NCBI RefSeq assembly: GCF_007993795.1
Contig: NZ_CP042476.1
Location: forward strand, 2,170,001 to 2,234,000
Direction of reading: 5' to 3'
Length of the DNA stretch: 64,000 nt
From: Antarcticibacterium arcticum
Lineage (GTDB): Bacteria; Bacteroidota; Bacteroidia; Flavobacteriales; Flavobacteriaceae
A program made the translations under genes and the position numbers. Under the pieces are notes generated by a model. It was not told where the DNA came from and ran no database searches. It saw only the letters and a program-made list of their open reading frames with translations. Of the stretch, positions 1 through 8,488 are shown piece by piece. The stretch's first letter is position 1. The number at the start of each line of letters is the position of its first letter.

Positions 1-83
1 TGAGGTTTTAGTAATTTAAATTCCTGCTAATGTACTTATTCCTGCTTTTTATTTCCAATTTAAGATACGGCTTTTATCCAAAA

Positions 84-92
84 TTATCCACA
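84..92 (+). other. DnaA-box-like 9-mer in AT-rich intergenic DNA
   Basis: The segment reads TTATCCACA, a perfect match to the classical DnaA box, and a second near match TTATCCAAA begins 10 bases earlier at 74. Both lie in the 123 bases before the end of the ABC transporter gene, at the window edge. One such 9-mer is expected by chance about once in this much DNA, so this is only a note; nothing else about an origin is visible here. Confidence 0.2.
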
Positions 93-123
93 ACCTAAAA
101 ATGATTTAGCCCTAAGAAAATTT

Positions 124-1956
124 TTACTGGTACCCTGCTGCCTGGAGATTAAACAGCTCTGCGTACAACTTATTATTTTGCATTAACTCCTCGTGCGTAC
201 CTATTTCCAGCACCGCCCCGTCCTTAAGCACCATAATACGATCTGCAATACGCACCGTGCTGAAACGGTGGGAAATTATCACCGCCGTCTTCCCCTCGGT
301 GAGTTTGATAAAACGTTGAAAAGCTTCAGTCTCTGCCCTTGCATCCAGTGCCGATGTGGGTTCATCCAGAATTAACACCTCAGCATCTTTCATATAGGCC
401 CGCGCTATAGCGATCTTTTGCCATTGTCCGCCGGAAAGGTCCTTTCCCTGCTTGAACCTTTTACCCAGCTGCTGGTCATAGCCTTTGGGAAGGGCACTTA
501 TCACTTCATCAGCCAGACTTTTTTGGGCTGCACTGTCAATACGCGGCTGATTGCGAATTTCGCCAATCTCCCCCATTGCTATATTCTCCCGAAGGGTGAG
601 TTCGAATTTGACAAAATCCTGGAAGATTACCCCAAAATATTGCTGATATTGGGTTTGATCGTATTCCCTCACAGGAATGCCGTCCAGCAAAATTTCCCCT
701 TCCACCGGCTCGTAGAACCTTAGCAATAATTTTATAAGCGTGGTCTTTCCCGCCCCGTTCTCTCCCACAAAAGCAAGTTTTTCACCGGCCCGGAGCTCAA
801 AATTTATATGCCGCACCACCCAGATATCAGATTTTGGATATTTGAAGCCCACATCCTTAAATTCAAAACCCTTCTGCAGTTTCCCGGGAAGCGGCAATTT
901 CTCCTCTTTTTCTTCTTCGGAATACTTCATATCCATAAACTCAAAATAATCCTGAAGGTAAAGCGCACTTTCTGTGATCGCAGTAAACCGCGTAAAAAAC
1001 CCCTGAAGTTTTGCCCGGAGGCGGTTAAAGGCGCCAGACAAGAAGGTAAGATCACCCAGGGAAAATACCCCGGCTACCGTCCTGAATATTATAAAAACGT
1101 ATGCCCCGTAATAGGCTGCCGTCCCAATCACATTAAATACAGAACCCCAGGCCGCCCGCTGTTTAGCGAGACTTTTGCTTTGGGAATAATAAAGGTCTGA
1201 CAGGTTTTTGAACCTTGCCGCAAGATAATCTGATAGCCCAAAAAGCTTCACCTCTTTCGCGGTTACATCGCTGGCCCCGGCATAGCGCAAATAATCCAGC
1301 TCCCGGCGTTCCTGGGTCCAGCTGCGGGCAAGGGAATAACTTGTCCCACTGAATTTTATCTCATTGATAATTGTTGGAATTATAGAAACCACCAGCAGGA
1401 TGATAAGCCAGGGCTCAAAAGTTACAACCCCCGCCAGCAGCGAAATGATAACGATAATATCTTCTCCCTGGGTTAAAATATTGGACATAAGCCCAACCCT
1501 GCCCGTGGTTTGCTGCCTGGCCCGTTCCAGTTTATCATAGAATTCAGAATCCTCGAGTTGATCGAGGTTTAATTCTGATGTCTTTTTAATGATCTTTACA
1601 GAGGTATTGATGGAGTACTGGTCTCCCAGCAGGGCGTCGCTTAAACTGATGCCACGGCTTAACAGATCTGAAATGATAGCCAGGGCAAACTCGGCCGCAA
1701 CCAGGATCCAGAGCCGGTCCAGATCCTGAGTTTCGGCGGCAATTTGCAATACTACCTCGTCAATTATAAGTTTTCCTACATATAGCATCACCACCGGAAG
1801 GATAGCATTTATCACCCGCAGCAGCAAATTGGAATAGAACAGTAGAGGATTAACCTCGCGTATTTCCTTAAAAAAACGCGGTACAAATTTCAGGGAGGCA
1901 AAGCCCTCCCTGAAATTTATCTTATTGGGTTCAAGGCTGGATTTTGGTCTTGGCAA
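124..1956 (-). CDS. ABC transporter, fused membrane and ATPase domains
   Basis: This 610-residue protein is a half-size ABC exporter that joins a six-helix membrane domain (roughly residues 30-330) to a nucleotide-binding domain (roughly 370-600). It should work as a homodimer in the inner membrane and use ATP to move a substrate outward. The Walker A motif GENGAGKTT lies near residue 398, the signature LSGGQ near 505, the Walker B run VLILDEP near 528 and the switch histidine in ISHRF near 558, so the ATPase looks intact. The length is typical of the family. The substrate cannot be told from sequence; no partner gene lies beside it. It is transcribed alone, with a small lipoprotein gene upstream on the same strand about 60 bases away. 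Confidence 0.88.
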   Translation of the reverse strand: MPRPKSSLEPNKINFREGFASLKFVPRFFKEIREVNPLLFYSNLLLRVINAILPVVMLYVGKLIIDEVVLQIAAETQDLDRLWILVAAEFALAIISDLLSRGISLSDALLGDQYSINTSVKIIKKTSELNLDQLEDSEFYDKLERARQQTTGRVGLMSNILTQGEDIIVIISLLAGVVTFEPWLIILLVVSIIPTIINEIKFSGTSYSLARSWTQERRELDYLRYAGASDVTAKEVKLFGLSDYLAARFKNLSDLYYSQSKSLAKQRAAWGSVFNVIGTAAYYGAYVFIIFRTVAGVFSLGDLTFLSGAFNRLRAKLQGFFTRFTAITESALYLQDYFEFMDMKYSEEEKEEKLPLPGKLQKGFEFKDVGFKYPKSDIWVVRHINFELRAGEKLAFVGENGAGKTTLIKLLLRFYEPVEGEILLDGIPVREYDQTQYQQYFGVIFQDFVKFELTLRENIAMGEIGEIRNQPRIDSAAQKSLADEVISALPKGYDQQLGKRFKQGKDLSGGQWQKIAIARAYMKDAEVLILDEPTSALDARAETEAFQRFIKLTEGKTAVIISHRFSTVRIADRIMVLKDGAVLEIGTHEELMQNNKLYAELFNLQAAGYQ

Positions 1957-2014
1957 TGAATTTACTTTTAAATACCTTGAAAGGTGCTGGACCTTTCGGA
2001 ATAAAATTAAAGAA

Positions 2015-2350
2015 TTATACTTTTTCCTTCGAAACTATGCTTATTAATTCATATTCAAAGGAAGATCCATCCTGCGGCGGATTGTCGATTTTTCTTTTTT
2101 CAAGCTTGAGCATATAAATGTATCCGGGTTCGTAATCGAATCCAATGATACTGTCATGATAATAGAAATATTCCCATTCTATGCCCCCTATTTTATCCCC
2201 TTCCTGTACCAAAAGGCAGGTTCCCTCCATTTCCCCAACACATTCCACGGTGTAACTGTTTACCCTCATGTCAATTTCTCTTGTGCCATGATTGGCTGTA
2301 CTGCAACCGGCCAGGATCATCATGTTTATAAGCACTATAAGATTTTTCAT
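2015..2350 (-). CDS. small lipoprotein of unknown function
   Basis: The 111-residue product starts with a short lysine, a hydrophobic stretch and a lipobox LAGC with the modified cysteine at residue 16, so it should be lipid-anchored in the envelope. The mature part is rich in acidic and aromatic residues and has two further cysteines (in VECVGE and GTCLL) about nine residues apart that could form a disulfide. I do not recognise a family. The start is supported by the signal peptide. It sits upstream of the ABC exporter on the same strand, but a functional tie is not shown. Confidence 0.6.
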   Translation of the reverse strand: MKNLIVLINMMILAGCSTANHGTREIDMRVNSYTVECVGEMEGTCLLVQEGDKIGGIEWEYFYYHDSIIGFDYEPGYIYMLKLEKRKIDNPPQDGSSFEYELISIVSKEKV

Positions 2351-2452
2351 AATTTCTGTTTTAAGTGAATGTCAGGCTATATGATTTGCAAAATTAAGGG
2401 GGAAGAAGGACTAAGGTATTAAACGTATTTTTAAAGACCTCATTTATAAATT

Positions 2453-3400
2453 TTATTTCACCTCTTCGGGATTTCCAATTTCTTCCCCAATGGCAAATTC
2501 TTCTTCGATGATCTCCTTATTAATAAGCATCCCGGCAACCGAGCCCGCGGCAACGGCTACAGAGACCGATCTTCCCATACTGGAATTATCGCCGGCAGCA
2601 TATACCCCTTCCACGTTTGTTTTTTGAAAAATATCCACCTCTATACGGCCGTGTTCGGTAAAGGTACAACCCAATTCCTCGGGTAGCTCGCTTTGTTGTT
2701 TCACCTCTGGCGTGGCATATAAAGCCTTCAAAGGTTCTTTTGTCCCGTCTTTAAATACAATGTTGCTAATATGCCCATTACGGTGTTCAAAACCTTCTAT
2801 TTCTTTTTCTTCAATTGAAATTTCACGATTTTCAAGATTTCGCGTCTGCTCCTTCGTTAAGGTAGATTTACCATCGGTGTAGACAGCGAGGTCTTTGGTC
2901 CAGTTGGAAAGGAATTTTGCCTGGTCATAACCCGCCTGACCATTTGCAAACACCCCGGTTTTTACGTTTTTATTTTCAAATCCGTGGCAGTAAGGACAAT
3001 GCAGGATCGATATTCCCCAGCATTCCGCAAATCCCGCTATTTCAGGAATTATATCTATAAGGCCCGTCGCAAAAATGAGTTTTTTGGCTGAAAACAATTT
3101 CTTCTCCTCCGTTTGCACCTTAAAATTTTTCTTGTTTTTGGTAGCTGCCACTACCCTACCTTTTTCAAAGGAGACCGTGGGATATTTTTCCACTTCTTTC
3201 CTGGCTTTTTCTGAAAGTCCTGCGGGTGTTTCCCCGTCGCGGGTTAAAAAATTATGCGAGTGTGGGGTTTGCTCATTACAGGGATTTCCGCTGTCTATCA
3301 CCAGGGTTTTTCGAAGAGCCCTTCCAAGACTTAGCGCGGCCGAAAGCCCTGCATAACTTCCACCTATAATGATTACATCAAAATTCTCAATTTTGGTCAT
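2453..3400 (-). CDS. thioredoxin reductase-like FAD oxidoreductase
   Basis: The 315-residue protein has the two-dinucleotide-fold layout of thioredoxin reductase-like flavoproteins. An FAD-binding GGSYAG motif stands at residues 13-18, a CPYC disulfide pair near 135-138 inside the central NAD(P)-binding domain, and the C-terminal FAD motif AAGDNSS near 270. This is the pattern of enzymes that pass electrons from NADPH through FAD to a disulfide, or of relatives that act on ferredoxin or small thiols. The second dinucleotide motif reads GVFANGQAG, a weak form of the usual GGGNSA, so cofactor preference is unsure. The gene is monocistronic and faces a candidate RNA gene on the opposite strand. 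True TrxB function is possible but a family-level call is safer. Confidence 0.8.
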   Translation of the reverse strand: MTKIENFDVIIIGGSYAGLSAALSLGRALRKTLVIDSGNPCNEQTPHSHNFLTRDGETPAGLSEKARKEVEKYPTVSFEKGRVVAATKNKKNFKVQTEEKKLFSAKKLIFATGLIDIIPEIAGFAECWGISILHCPYCHGFENKNVKTGVFANGQAGYDQAKFLSNWTKDLAVYTDGKSTLTKEQTRNLENREISIEEKEIEGFEHRNGHISNIVFKDGTKEPLKALYATPEVKQQSELPEELGCTFTEHGRIEVDIFQKTNVEGVYAAGDNSSMGRSVSVAVAAGSVAGMLINKEIIEEEFAIGEEIGNPEEVK

Positions 3401-3705
3401 ATCTGAAATTTCTTTTTCTAATTTCCCTTACTTCTGAAGTTGTAAGCTTCATAAGAAAATTTGTGAGCATTAAATTAGGCTTTTAGGCCCTTGACAAATC
3501 TCAAATATTGTTAATTAACTTTACTTTTGCAGGAGTAATTCTGCGTAGGGGAATTCACATATTCCTTCTGGATTTGAAACAGAACTCCTGTTCTTTCTGT
3601 ATCTCCCACCTCTTTCAAAACGTGGGGAATTGACATTTAAACCTGTAATAACTGGTATCTCAAAGCCCGGGTTTAAAATGAAGAAATTTCCGTTTTCTGA
3701 AAGAT
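3401..3705. other. intergenic region holding a candidate RNA
   Basis: No protein gene is supported here. On the plus strand the region contains a TANNTTTG promoter box and a structured RNA candidate (listed separately), followed by a palindromic pair TTTAAACC/GGTTTAAA at about 3636-3676 that could close a downstream hairpin. Both flanking genes are on the minus strand. Confidence 0.5.
3522..3640 (+). ncRNA. candidate structured RNA A, possibly 6S-like
   Basis: A TACTTTTG promoter box (3522-3529) is followed by about 100 nt that can fold: GTAATTC..CGT at 3535-3546 pairs with ACG..GAATTGAC at 3620-3634, an inner hairpin GGAAT/ATTCC carries the loop TCACAT (3550-3564), and ACAG/CTGT closes a second hairpin (3579-3591). 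The same promoter, size, TCACATATT element and hairpin order recur at 16990-17106, with different bases in the paired parts. No plus-strand gene follows, so this would be a free-standing RNA. The long closing stem, internal open region and end hairpin resemble 6S RNA, but the family assignment is inference. Confidence 0.45.
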
Positions 3706-5106
3706 TTATTTATTCCTGATTTCTTCCATCATAGCGATGAGTTTCTCCCGGTTATACACTTTACCCGATTTAATTACCGCTTCCGGGTTCTCAAGATATT
3801 TTAGATTTTCAAGCGGATTGTTATTGAGCAAAATTAAATGGGCAAGCTTCCCTTTTTCAATACTCCCATAGTACTCCTTAAGCTCAAAGAATTTTGGTGC
3901 GTTGATCACCGAAGTTTCTAATGCCTCCCGGGGACTTAGGCCGGCATCAACCAGCGCATTCAATTCCCCCAGTAAGGATTCCCCCGGGTATACATAAGAA
4001 TTGAAGGCGCCACAATCTGATCCCGCCAGAATTTTCACCCCGGCATCATACATAGGCCTTATCATGCTTGCGCTAATATCTTCCATTTTTTGCCTCATGG
4101 TACTCCCGGAGGCTTGTGCCCGCCTGGCTCCTTCTATTCTTACGCGGTATGTTTCCTGGATTCCGGGGCCTACATATTGGAGAAGACTGTCCCTGCTATG
4201 ATCTTTTTCCAGAATTTCTGCCAGGGTGGTACCAATATATAAGGTGGGGGTAACATAGACATTATTGGCGCTCATTTTCTCAAAAACCTGAGCTGCAAGG
4301 CCGGGGTCATAAGAGTCTATAAGTTGCTCCACGATCCCATAACCCCGGTTTAGGCCTGCCAGGCTATCAGCGATTGGGGAACAGGCCGTTAGCGGATAAT
4401 ACATATGTTCGCACCCATCAAGACCGTGATCTATAGCCTCCATAAAATTTGCTGTAAGCGGCATATGTCCCGTGGTTTTGAGTCCGCGTTTTTCAGCCGC
4501 TTTAATGATGTCATAAAAAGCTTCTTTGGTAAGATTCCCATCATACATTTTCACGTAATCTACCTCGAGAGATTCCAGGGAATCCAGGACCCTCCTAGTC
4601 TCTTCAGGCGAAGTTACAGTTATTGATCCCGGCCAGGCAGGACGGGTGCCGTCCAATTTTGGCCCCGGTGTGAAAATTCGTGGGCCATCTGTTTCGCCAC
4701 TTGCTGTTTGATCGCGCCATTCCAGCACGGCGGTAGTAATATCTCCTCCTGCATCTCTTACGCTTGTGATCCCGTATGCCAGGAACAGGGATAAAAACTC
4801 CTTATTTTCGGCAATAAGGCTGTCTCCGCCCCTAAAATGCACGTGCATATCCCATAACCCCGGCATAAGGTATTTACCCCCTGCATCTAATGTCTCATGT
4901 GCGGTATAATTCTCAATATTCTTTTCATCAACTATTCGCCTTATAGTATCACCTTCAATTAGAATAAGCTTTCCTTCACTTATATTTCCAGATGCAACAT
5001 CAATAATTTTGACATTGGAAATAATAAGATCAAAGGTTTCCGGAGTTTCTTTATTACAGGAGTAAAAAAGAAATAGGGGAATTAAAAAAAGGATGAAATT
5101 TTTCAT
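3706..5106 (-). CDS. amidohydrolase-family lipoprotein
   Basis: The 466-residue protein begins with a lipoprotein signal peptide ending in LFYSC (Cys 17), so it is probably anchored in the envelope facing the periplasm. The rest is a metal-dependent amidohydrolase barrel of the imidazolonepropionase/prolidase-like type: the HVH metal motif near residue 86-88, a lysine in VKMYDG near 183, histidines in TGHMP near 212 and CEHMYY near 232, and the catalytic aspartate in GSDCGAF near 362. All expected ligands are present, so it is likely active on a peptide-like, cyclic amide or related substrate that I cannot name. It is read alone; the DinB gene upstream is separated by about 80 bases. Confidence 0.82.
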   Translation of the reverse strand: MKNFILFLIPLFLFYSCNKETPETFDLIISNVKIIDVASGNISEGKLILIEGDTIRRIVDEKNIENYTAHETLDAGGKYLMPGLWDMHVHFRGGDSLIAENKEFLSLFLAYGITSVRDAGGDITTAVLEWRDQTASGETDGPRIFTPGPKLDGTRPAWPGSITVTSPEETRRVLDSLESLEVDYVKMYDGNLTKEAFYDIIKAAEKRGLKTTGHMPLTANFMEAIDHGLDGCEHMYYPLTACSPIADSLAGLNRGYGIVEQLIDSYDPGLAAQVFEKMSANNVYVTPTLYIGTTLAEILEKDHSRDSLLQYVGPGIQETYRVRIEGARRAQASGSTMRQKMEDISASMIRPMYDAGVKILAGSDCGAFNSYVYPGESLLGELNALVDAGLSPREALETSVINAPKFFELKEYYGSIEKGKLAHLILLNNNPLENLKYLENPEAVIKSGKVYNREKLIAMMEEIRNK

Positions 5107-5187
5107 ATTAAAAAGAATAGAGAGGGCGTAATTTTAAAATTTATTGTCAGAAAGATTGTTCCTGAAGACCTAAAGTTAGGATTTTAA

Positions 5188-5739
5188 TTAGATATCCCCG
5201 TTCACCGCCATTTGCGCCTGTAACATATGTCGCTGATTATGATAGATCACAATGCGAAGAATATCTCCCAATTTCAATTTGATGAATTTTAGAAAGCTTA
5301 AAGGGATGCGGGTTTTGTTATAACTTACCGCAACAGATCGTTTTAAAAGGTCCAGCATTTTTATTTGTTGCTTAATGAAGAGATCTATTACACCTTGATC
5401 GAGTTCTTTACCAAGGGGATCCTTATCTTTAAAAGTTTTCATTTTGCTTGATTTTTCTCCCGGCAACATCATTTTGGCAAAATAATCTCCTAAAAATCCG
5501 CTTTTAAATATTGGTTCTGCTTTGTGTTCTCCCGAAATAACCGCTTTTTCAATCTCCGGTAAATAATAATTACCATACAAATTAAGGTGCTGTATGGCTT
5601 CAAGGGCACTCCAACTACCGGGCGAGGCTCTTTGATTAAGTTCTTCAAGAGATCTTTGCTGCAATTCCCTGGCTTCGGCCAGCACTTTTTCGGTACGGCC
5701 GCTAAGGTCTTTTATGAGGGCTGCGGTATCTGTCTTCAT
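5188..5739 (-). CDS. DinB-like four-helix protein
   Basis: The 183-residue protein has the helical pattern and spaced histidines of the DinB/YfiT superfamily: an early WSALEAIQHL segment near residue 42-52 that normally gives the first metal histidine, and a late YHNQRHMLQAQ segment near 165-175 that gives the other two. These proteins are metal-binding four-helix bundles; some are thiol transferases, many have no known role. The length and motif order fit the family well. It stands upstream of the amidohydrolase on the same strand. Function beyond a likely metal-dependent cytoplasmic enzyme is not supported. Confidence 0.78.
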   Translation of the reverse strand: MKTDTAALIKDLSGRTEKVLAEARELQQRSLEELNQRASPGSWSALEAIQHLNLYGNYYLPEIEKAVISGEHKAEPIFKSGFLGDYFAKMMLPGEKSSKMKTFKDKDPLGKELDQGVIDLFIKQQIKMLDLLKRSVAVSYNKTRIPLSFLKFIKLKLGDILRIVIYHNQRHMLQAQMAVNGDI

Positions 5740-5925
5740 AGCGCGAAAGATCTGGTCTCATTTTAAGGGCGTAGCCCCTATTCAATTTTCATATTAAATT
5801 AATTAAATAACCTGAAATTACAATCTTGTATTTGCAAAACGAAAGAACAAAAATGGAGTGATAATAGCAGTTTAAGAAAGTCAGTAATTTAAAGCATTTA
5901 CATACCTCTTCCAGTAAAAACTTGC

Positions 5926-5933
5926 TATTTTTG
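5926..5933 (+). promoter_or_regulatory. TANNTTTG promoter box just before the RNA methyltransferase gene
   Basis: TATTTTTG fits the Bacteroidota -7 box and ends only four bases before the ATG at 5938. If it is used, transcription would begin at or next to the start codon and the mRNA would be leaderless. No clear TTTG -33 box is seen 19 bases upstream, so the call is moderate. Confidence 0.4.
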
Positions 5934-5937
5934 TCGT

Positions 5938-6480
5938 ATGGAAAAGCGAAAATTAAAGAACAGTGAACTCGAAAGAAAAACAGTTTCTGAATTTAAAGAG
6001 GCCGGCAAGACTCCCTTAATCGTAATTTTGGATAATATAAGAAGCCTGAACAATATTGGTTCTGTTTTTCGTACCTGTGATGCTTTTCTTATTGATAAGA
6101 TTTATTTATGCGGAATAACCGCAAAACCTCCCCATAAGGATATTCATAAAACTGCCCTGGGAGCTACCGAAACTGTTGCCTGGGAATATGTTGAGGATAC
6201 TGCCCAACTGGTTAAAAAACTACAGGAAGACGGCATTGAGGTTTATGCAGTAGAACAGGCCGAAAAAGCTGTTATGCTTGATAAATTCTATCCCAAATCT
6301 GGAAAAACCTGCGCTGTCATCTTCGGAAATGAGGTGAAAGGCGTGCAGCAACAGGTGGTGAACGCCTGTCACGGGGTTATTGAGATTCCGCAGCTGGGGA
6401 GCAAACATTCTCTAAACATCGCTGTTAGTGCCGGAGTTGTTATCTGGGACCTATTTGTAAAACTTACCCCAACTACATAA
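5938..6480 (+). CDS. TrmH/SpoU-family RNA 2'-O-methyltransferase
   Basis: The 180-residue protein is a compact SPOUT-fold methyltransferase that moves a methyl group from S-adenosylmethionine to a ribose 2'-oxygen in tRNA or rRNA. All three family motifs are visible: motif 1 as NIRSLNNIGSVFRTCDAF near residues 33-50 with its asparagine and arginine, motif 2 as FGNEVKGV near 129-136, and motif 3 as PQLGSKHSLNIAVSAG near 151-166. It lacks the N-terminal substrate-binding domain of RlmB, so it is the minimal type similar to TrmL or TrmH. The RNA target cannot be read from sequence. It is monocistronic, and its ATG lies immediately behind a promoter box. Confidence 0.88.
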   Translation: MEKRKLKNSELERKTVSEFKEAGKTPLIVILDNIRSLNNIGSVFRTCDAFLIDKIYLCGITAKPPHKDIHKTALGATETVAWEYVEDTAQLVKKLQEDGIEVYAVEQAEKAVMLDKFYPKSGKTCAVIFGNEVKGVQQQVVNACHGVIEIPQLGSKHSLNIAVSAGVVIWDLFVKLTPTT

Positions 6481-6797
6481 TTTTATTCTTTATAATGTAG
6501 GAATTCACCTACAACAAATTCTTTAATCATTATTTACATCTTCCAGGGTGGCATGCTCAATCTATAATTTCAGGGTTTACAAGGATATTTCTAAAGCTAA
6601 GCCTCTCAATTTAAGTATCTCAAACACCTGTAAAATAGGCGATTTTAGAAATAATTAGGAAAAATGATGTAGTTCATCGATTTTATTTGCTTTTTATCGG
6701 ATTTACCCTTTTATTTGTTCCATTAAATAACAGGTTACCAAATGGTTATAGTTAAAAACCGGTTTGTCTGAATTTAATAAGCAATGAAAAAGATACT
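6481..6797. other. intergenic region without a gene
   Basis: About 317 bases with no supported gene. Two hairpins are visible: TGTAGG/CCTACA at 6496-6513 just after the methyltransferase stop, a possible weak terminator, and GATG/CATC flanked by A and T runs at 6661-6684. The rest presumably carries the promoter of the beta-helix lipoprotein, but no clear box is seen. Confidence 0.4.
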
Positions 6798-8435
6798 ATG
6801 AAGCAAATCTACTCCTGGCTAAGTCTGTTTACACTACTCTTTATAACCTCATGTACCCCAGAAATGCAGGGAGAACTTGAGGAAATGATCCATGAAGCGA
6901 AAAACACTTATTATATAAGCCCGGACGGGAATGATTCCAACAGCGGAAATTCTCCTGATGATGCCTGGAAAACAATAGATAAGGTAAATCAAATGGATTT
7001 TCAACCCGGGAGCAAGATCCTCTTTGAAGGCGGGAAATCTTTTGCAGGAAACCTGTATTTTACGGTAGGTGATGGAAATGATGCTTCCAACCCCATAAAA
7101 GTAACTTCATATGGCACAGGGAGAGCGACCATTAAAGCGGGGGACAAAGATGGGATCTATGTTTACAATACCGCGGGAATAATCATTGATAACCTCATAT
7201 TTTCGGGTAGCGGGATGTATTCCAATAATGCTTCGGGAATAAATTTCTACAACGACCTTCCCGGAAATGTGAAACTAAACCGTGTAGATATCACTAATAC
7301 CGAAGTATTCGGTTTCCGGAATTTTGGGATCGTTATTGGGGCTTATAACGGCAATTCAGGTTTCAGCAATGTACTTATTGAAAATAATAAGGTCCATGAC
7401 ATCCTGGATGTGGGGATATCCTCCTATGGGGCATTTTCTTCTACAAAAACCGGTTATGCACATTCTAATATAACGGTTAGAAACTGTGAAGTTTATAACA
7501 TCCCAGGATACAGTAAAAAAAGTCATTCAGGTAACGGGATCGTAATTAGCGATGTCCAAAAGTCGGTTATTGAATATAGTACTGTATATGACTGTGGAAA
7601 AGGGAATACCAATTGTGGTGGCCCAGTAGGAATCTGGTACTGGGATGCAGACCAGGTGACCATTCAACATAACGAAGCATACAATATTAGCTCCGGTACG
7701 GGTTGTGACGGTGGCGGGTTTGACCTTGATGGCGGGGTAACCAATGGCATTATGCAGTATAATTATTCCCACGATAATGACGGAGCTGGATATCTTGTAG
7801 GGCAGTTTACCGGTGCAAGGGCCATGAACAATATCATTGTGAGATATAACATTAGCGAGAATGATGCGGCCACCAATGGAGGCAGTGTTTATTTATTTAA
7901 TGGGGCCCAGAATATGGATAATATCTTTGTCTATAACAATACTTTTTACATCAGCGAACAGGCTGGCAACCGCAGTTCAGCCGCTATAAAACTGCTGCAA
8001 TGGAAACTTATTAAAGGGAACATCCAGTTTAACAATAATATTTTATATGCCTTGAACGGGGCAGATCTGGTAAGTGTTCCCAGCGGATATTCGGCAAGTT
8101 TTAAAGGGAATCTTTACTATAGCCCGGATAATTTTAATATTGCTTACCATGGGACCTCCTATGCTTCTCTGGAAAGCTTTAGGAATACCGGTAATGAAAA
8201 GCTTAATACCCTTAATACAGGATTTCAGGGAGATCCTAATTTAAATTCCCCGGGTGCGGGAACCATTATTGGGCATGGCAAAGACCTTACAGGCCTGTCT
8301 TCCTATAAACTCGCTGCAGGTTCTCCCGCGAAAGACATGGGAATAAATCTGGACGGCGGTATTGGCGAGAGGGATTATTACGGCAATGCTCCTGTAAAAA
8401 ATTCTCAGCAGGATATTGGAGCTCACGAACTTTAA
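6798..8435 (+). CDS. right-handed beta-helix lipoprotein
   Basis: The 545-residue protein has a lipoprotein signal peptide ending in FITSC (Cys 19). After a short linker comes the typical start of a pectate-lyase-like fold, YYISPDGNDSNSG near residue 38 followed by AWKTIDKVN, and then many short beta-strand repeats with asparagine ladders (for example NVLIENNKVHDI, NITVRNCEVYNI, VTIQHNEAYNI). This is the parallel beta-helix seen in surface polysaccharide lyases, hydrolases and adhesins. No catalytic residues can be assigned with certainty. It is likely exposed at the cell surface or periplasm and may act on a polysaccharide; no SusC/SusD pair lies nearby. A convergent terminator hairpin follows at 8457. 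Confidence 0.8.
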   Translation: MKQIYSWLSLFTLLFITSCTPEMQGELEEMIHEAKNTYYISPDGNDSNSGNSPDDAWKTIDKVNQMDFQPGSKILFEGGKSFAGNLYFTVGDGNDASNPIKVTSYGTGRATIKAGDKDGIYVYNTAGIIIDNLIFSGSGMYSNNASGINFYNDLPGNVKLNRVDITNTEVFGFRNFGIVIGAYNGNSGFSNVLIENNKVHDILDVGISSYGAFSSTKTGYAHSNITVRNCEVYNIPGYSKKSHSGNGIVISDVQKSVIEYSTVYDCGKGNTNCGGPVGIWYWDADQVTIQHNEAYNISSGTGCDGGGFDLDGGVTNGIMQYNYSHDNDGAGYLVGQFTGARAMNNIIVRYNISENDAATNGGSVYLFNGAQNMDNIFVYNNTFYISEQAGNRSSAAIKLLQWKLIKGNIQFNNNILYALNGADLVSVPSGYSASFKGNLYYSPDNFNIAYHGTSYASLESFRNTGNEKLNTLNTGFQGDPNLNSPGAGTIIGHGKDLTGLSSYKLAAGSPAKDMGINLDGGIGERDYYGNAPVKNSQQDIGAHEL

Positions 8436-8456
8436 ATAATAAGTTGAATTAGTCGG

Positions 8457-8488
8457 AAAAATGACAAAGGGGAACTTTTGTCATTTTT
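8457..8488 (+). terminator. bidirectional intrinsic terminator
   Basis: AAAAATGACAAA pairs with TTTGTCATTTTT around an eight-base loop, giving A and T runs on both sides. It sits between the convergent beta-helix and folK-dNK genes and can serve both strands. Confidence 0.8.

Noticed and set aside
1979..1997. Hairpin GAAAGGT/ACCTTTC between the ABC exporter and the small lipoprotein gene
   Set aside because: Short stem without a T run on the minus strand; too weak to call a terminator.
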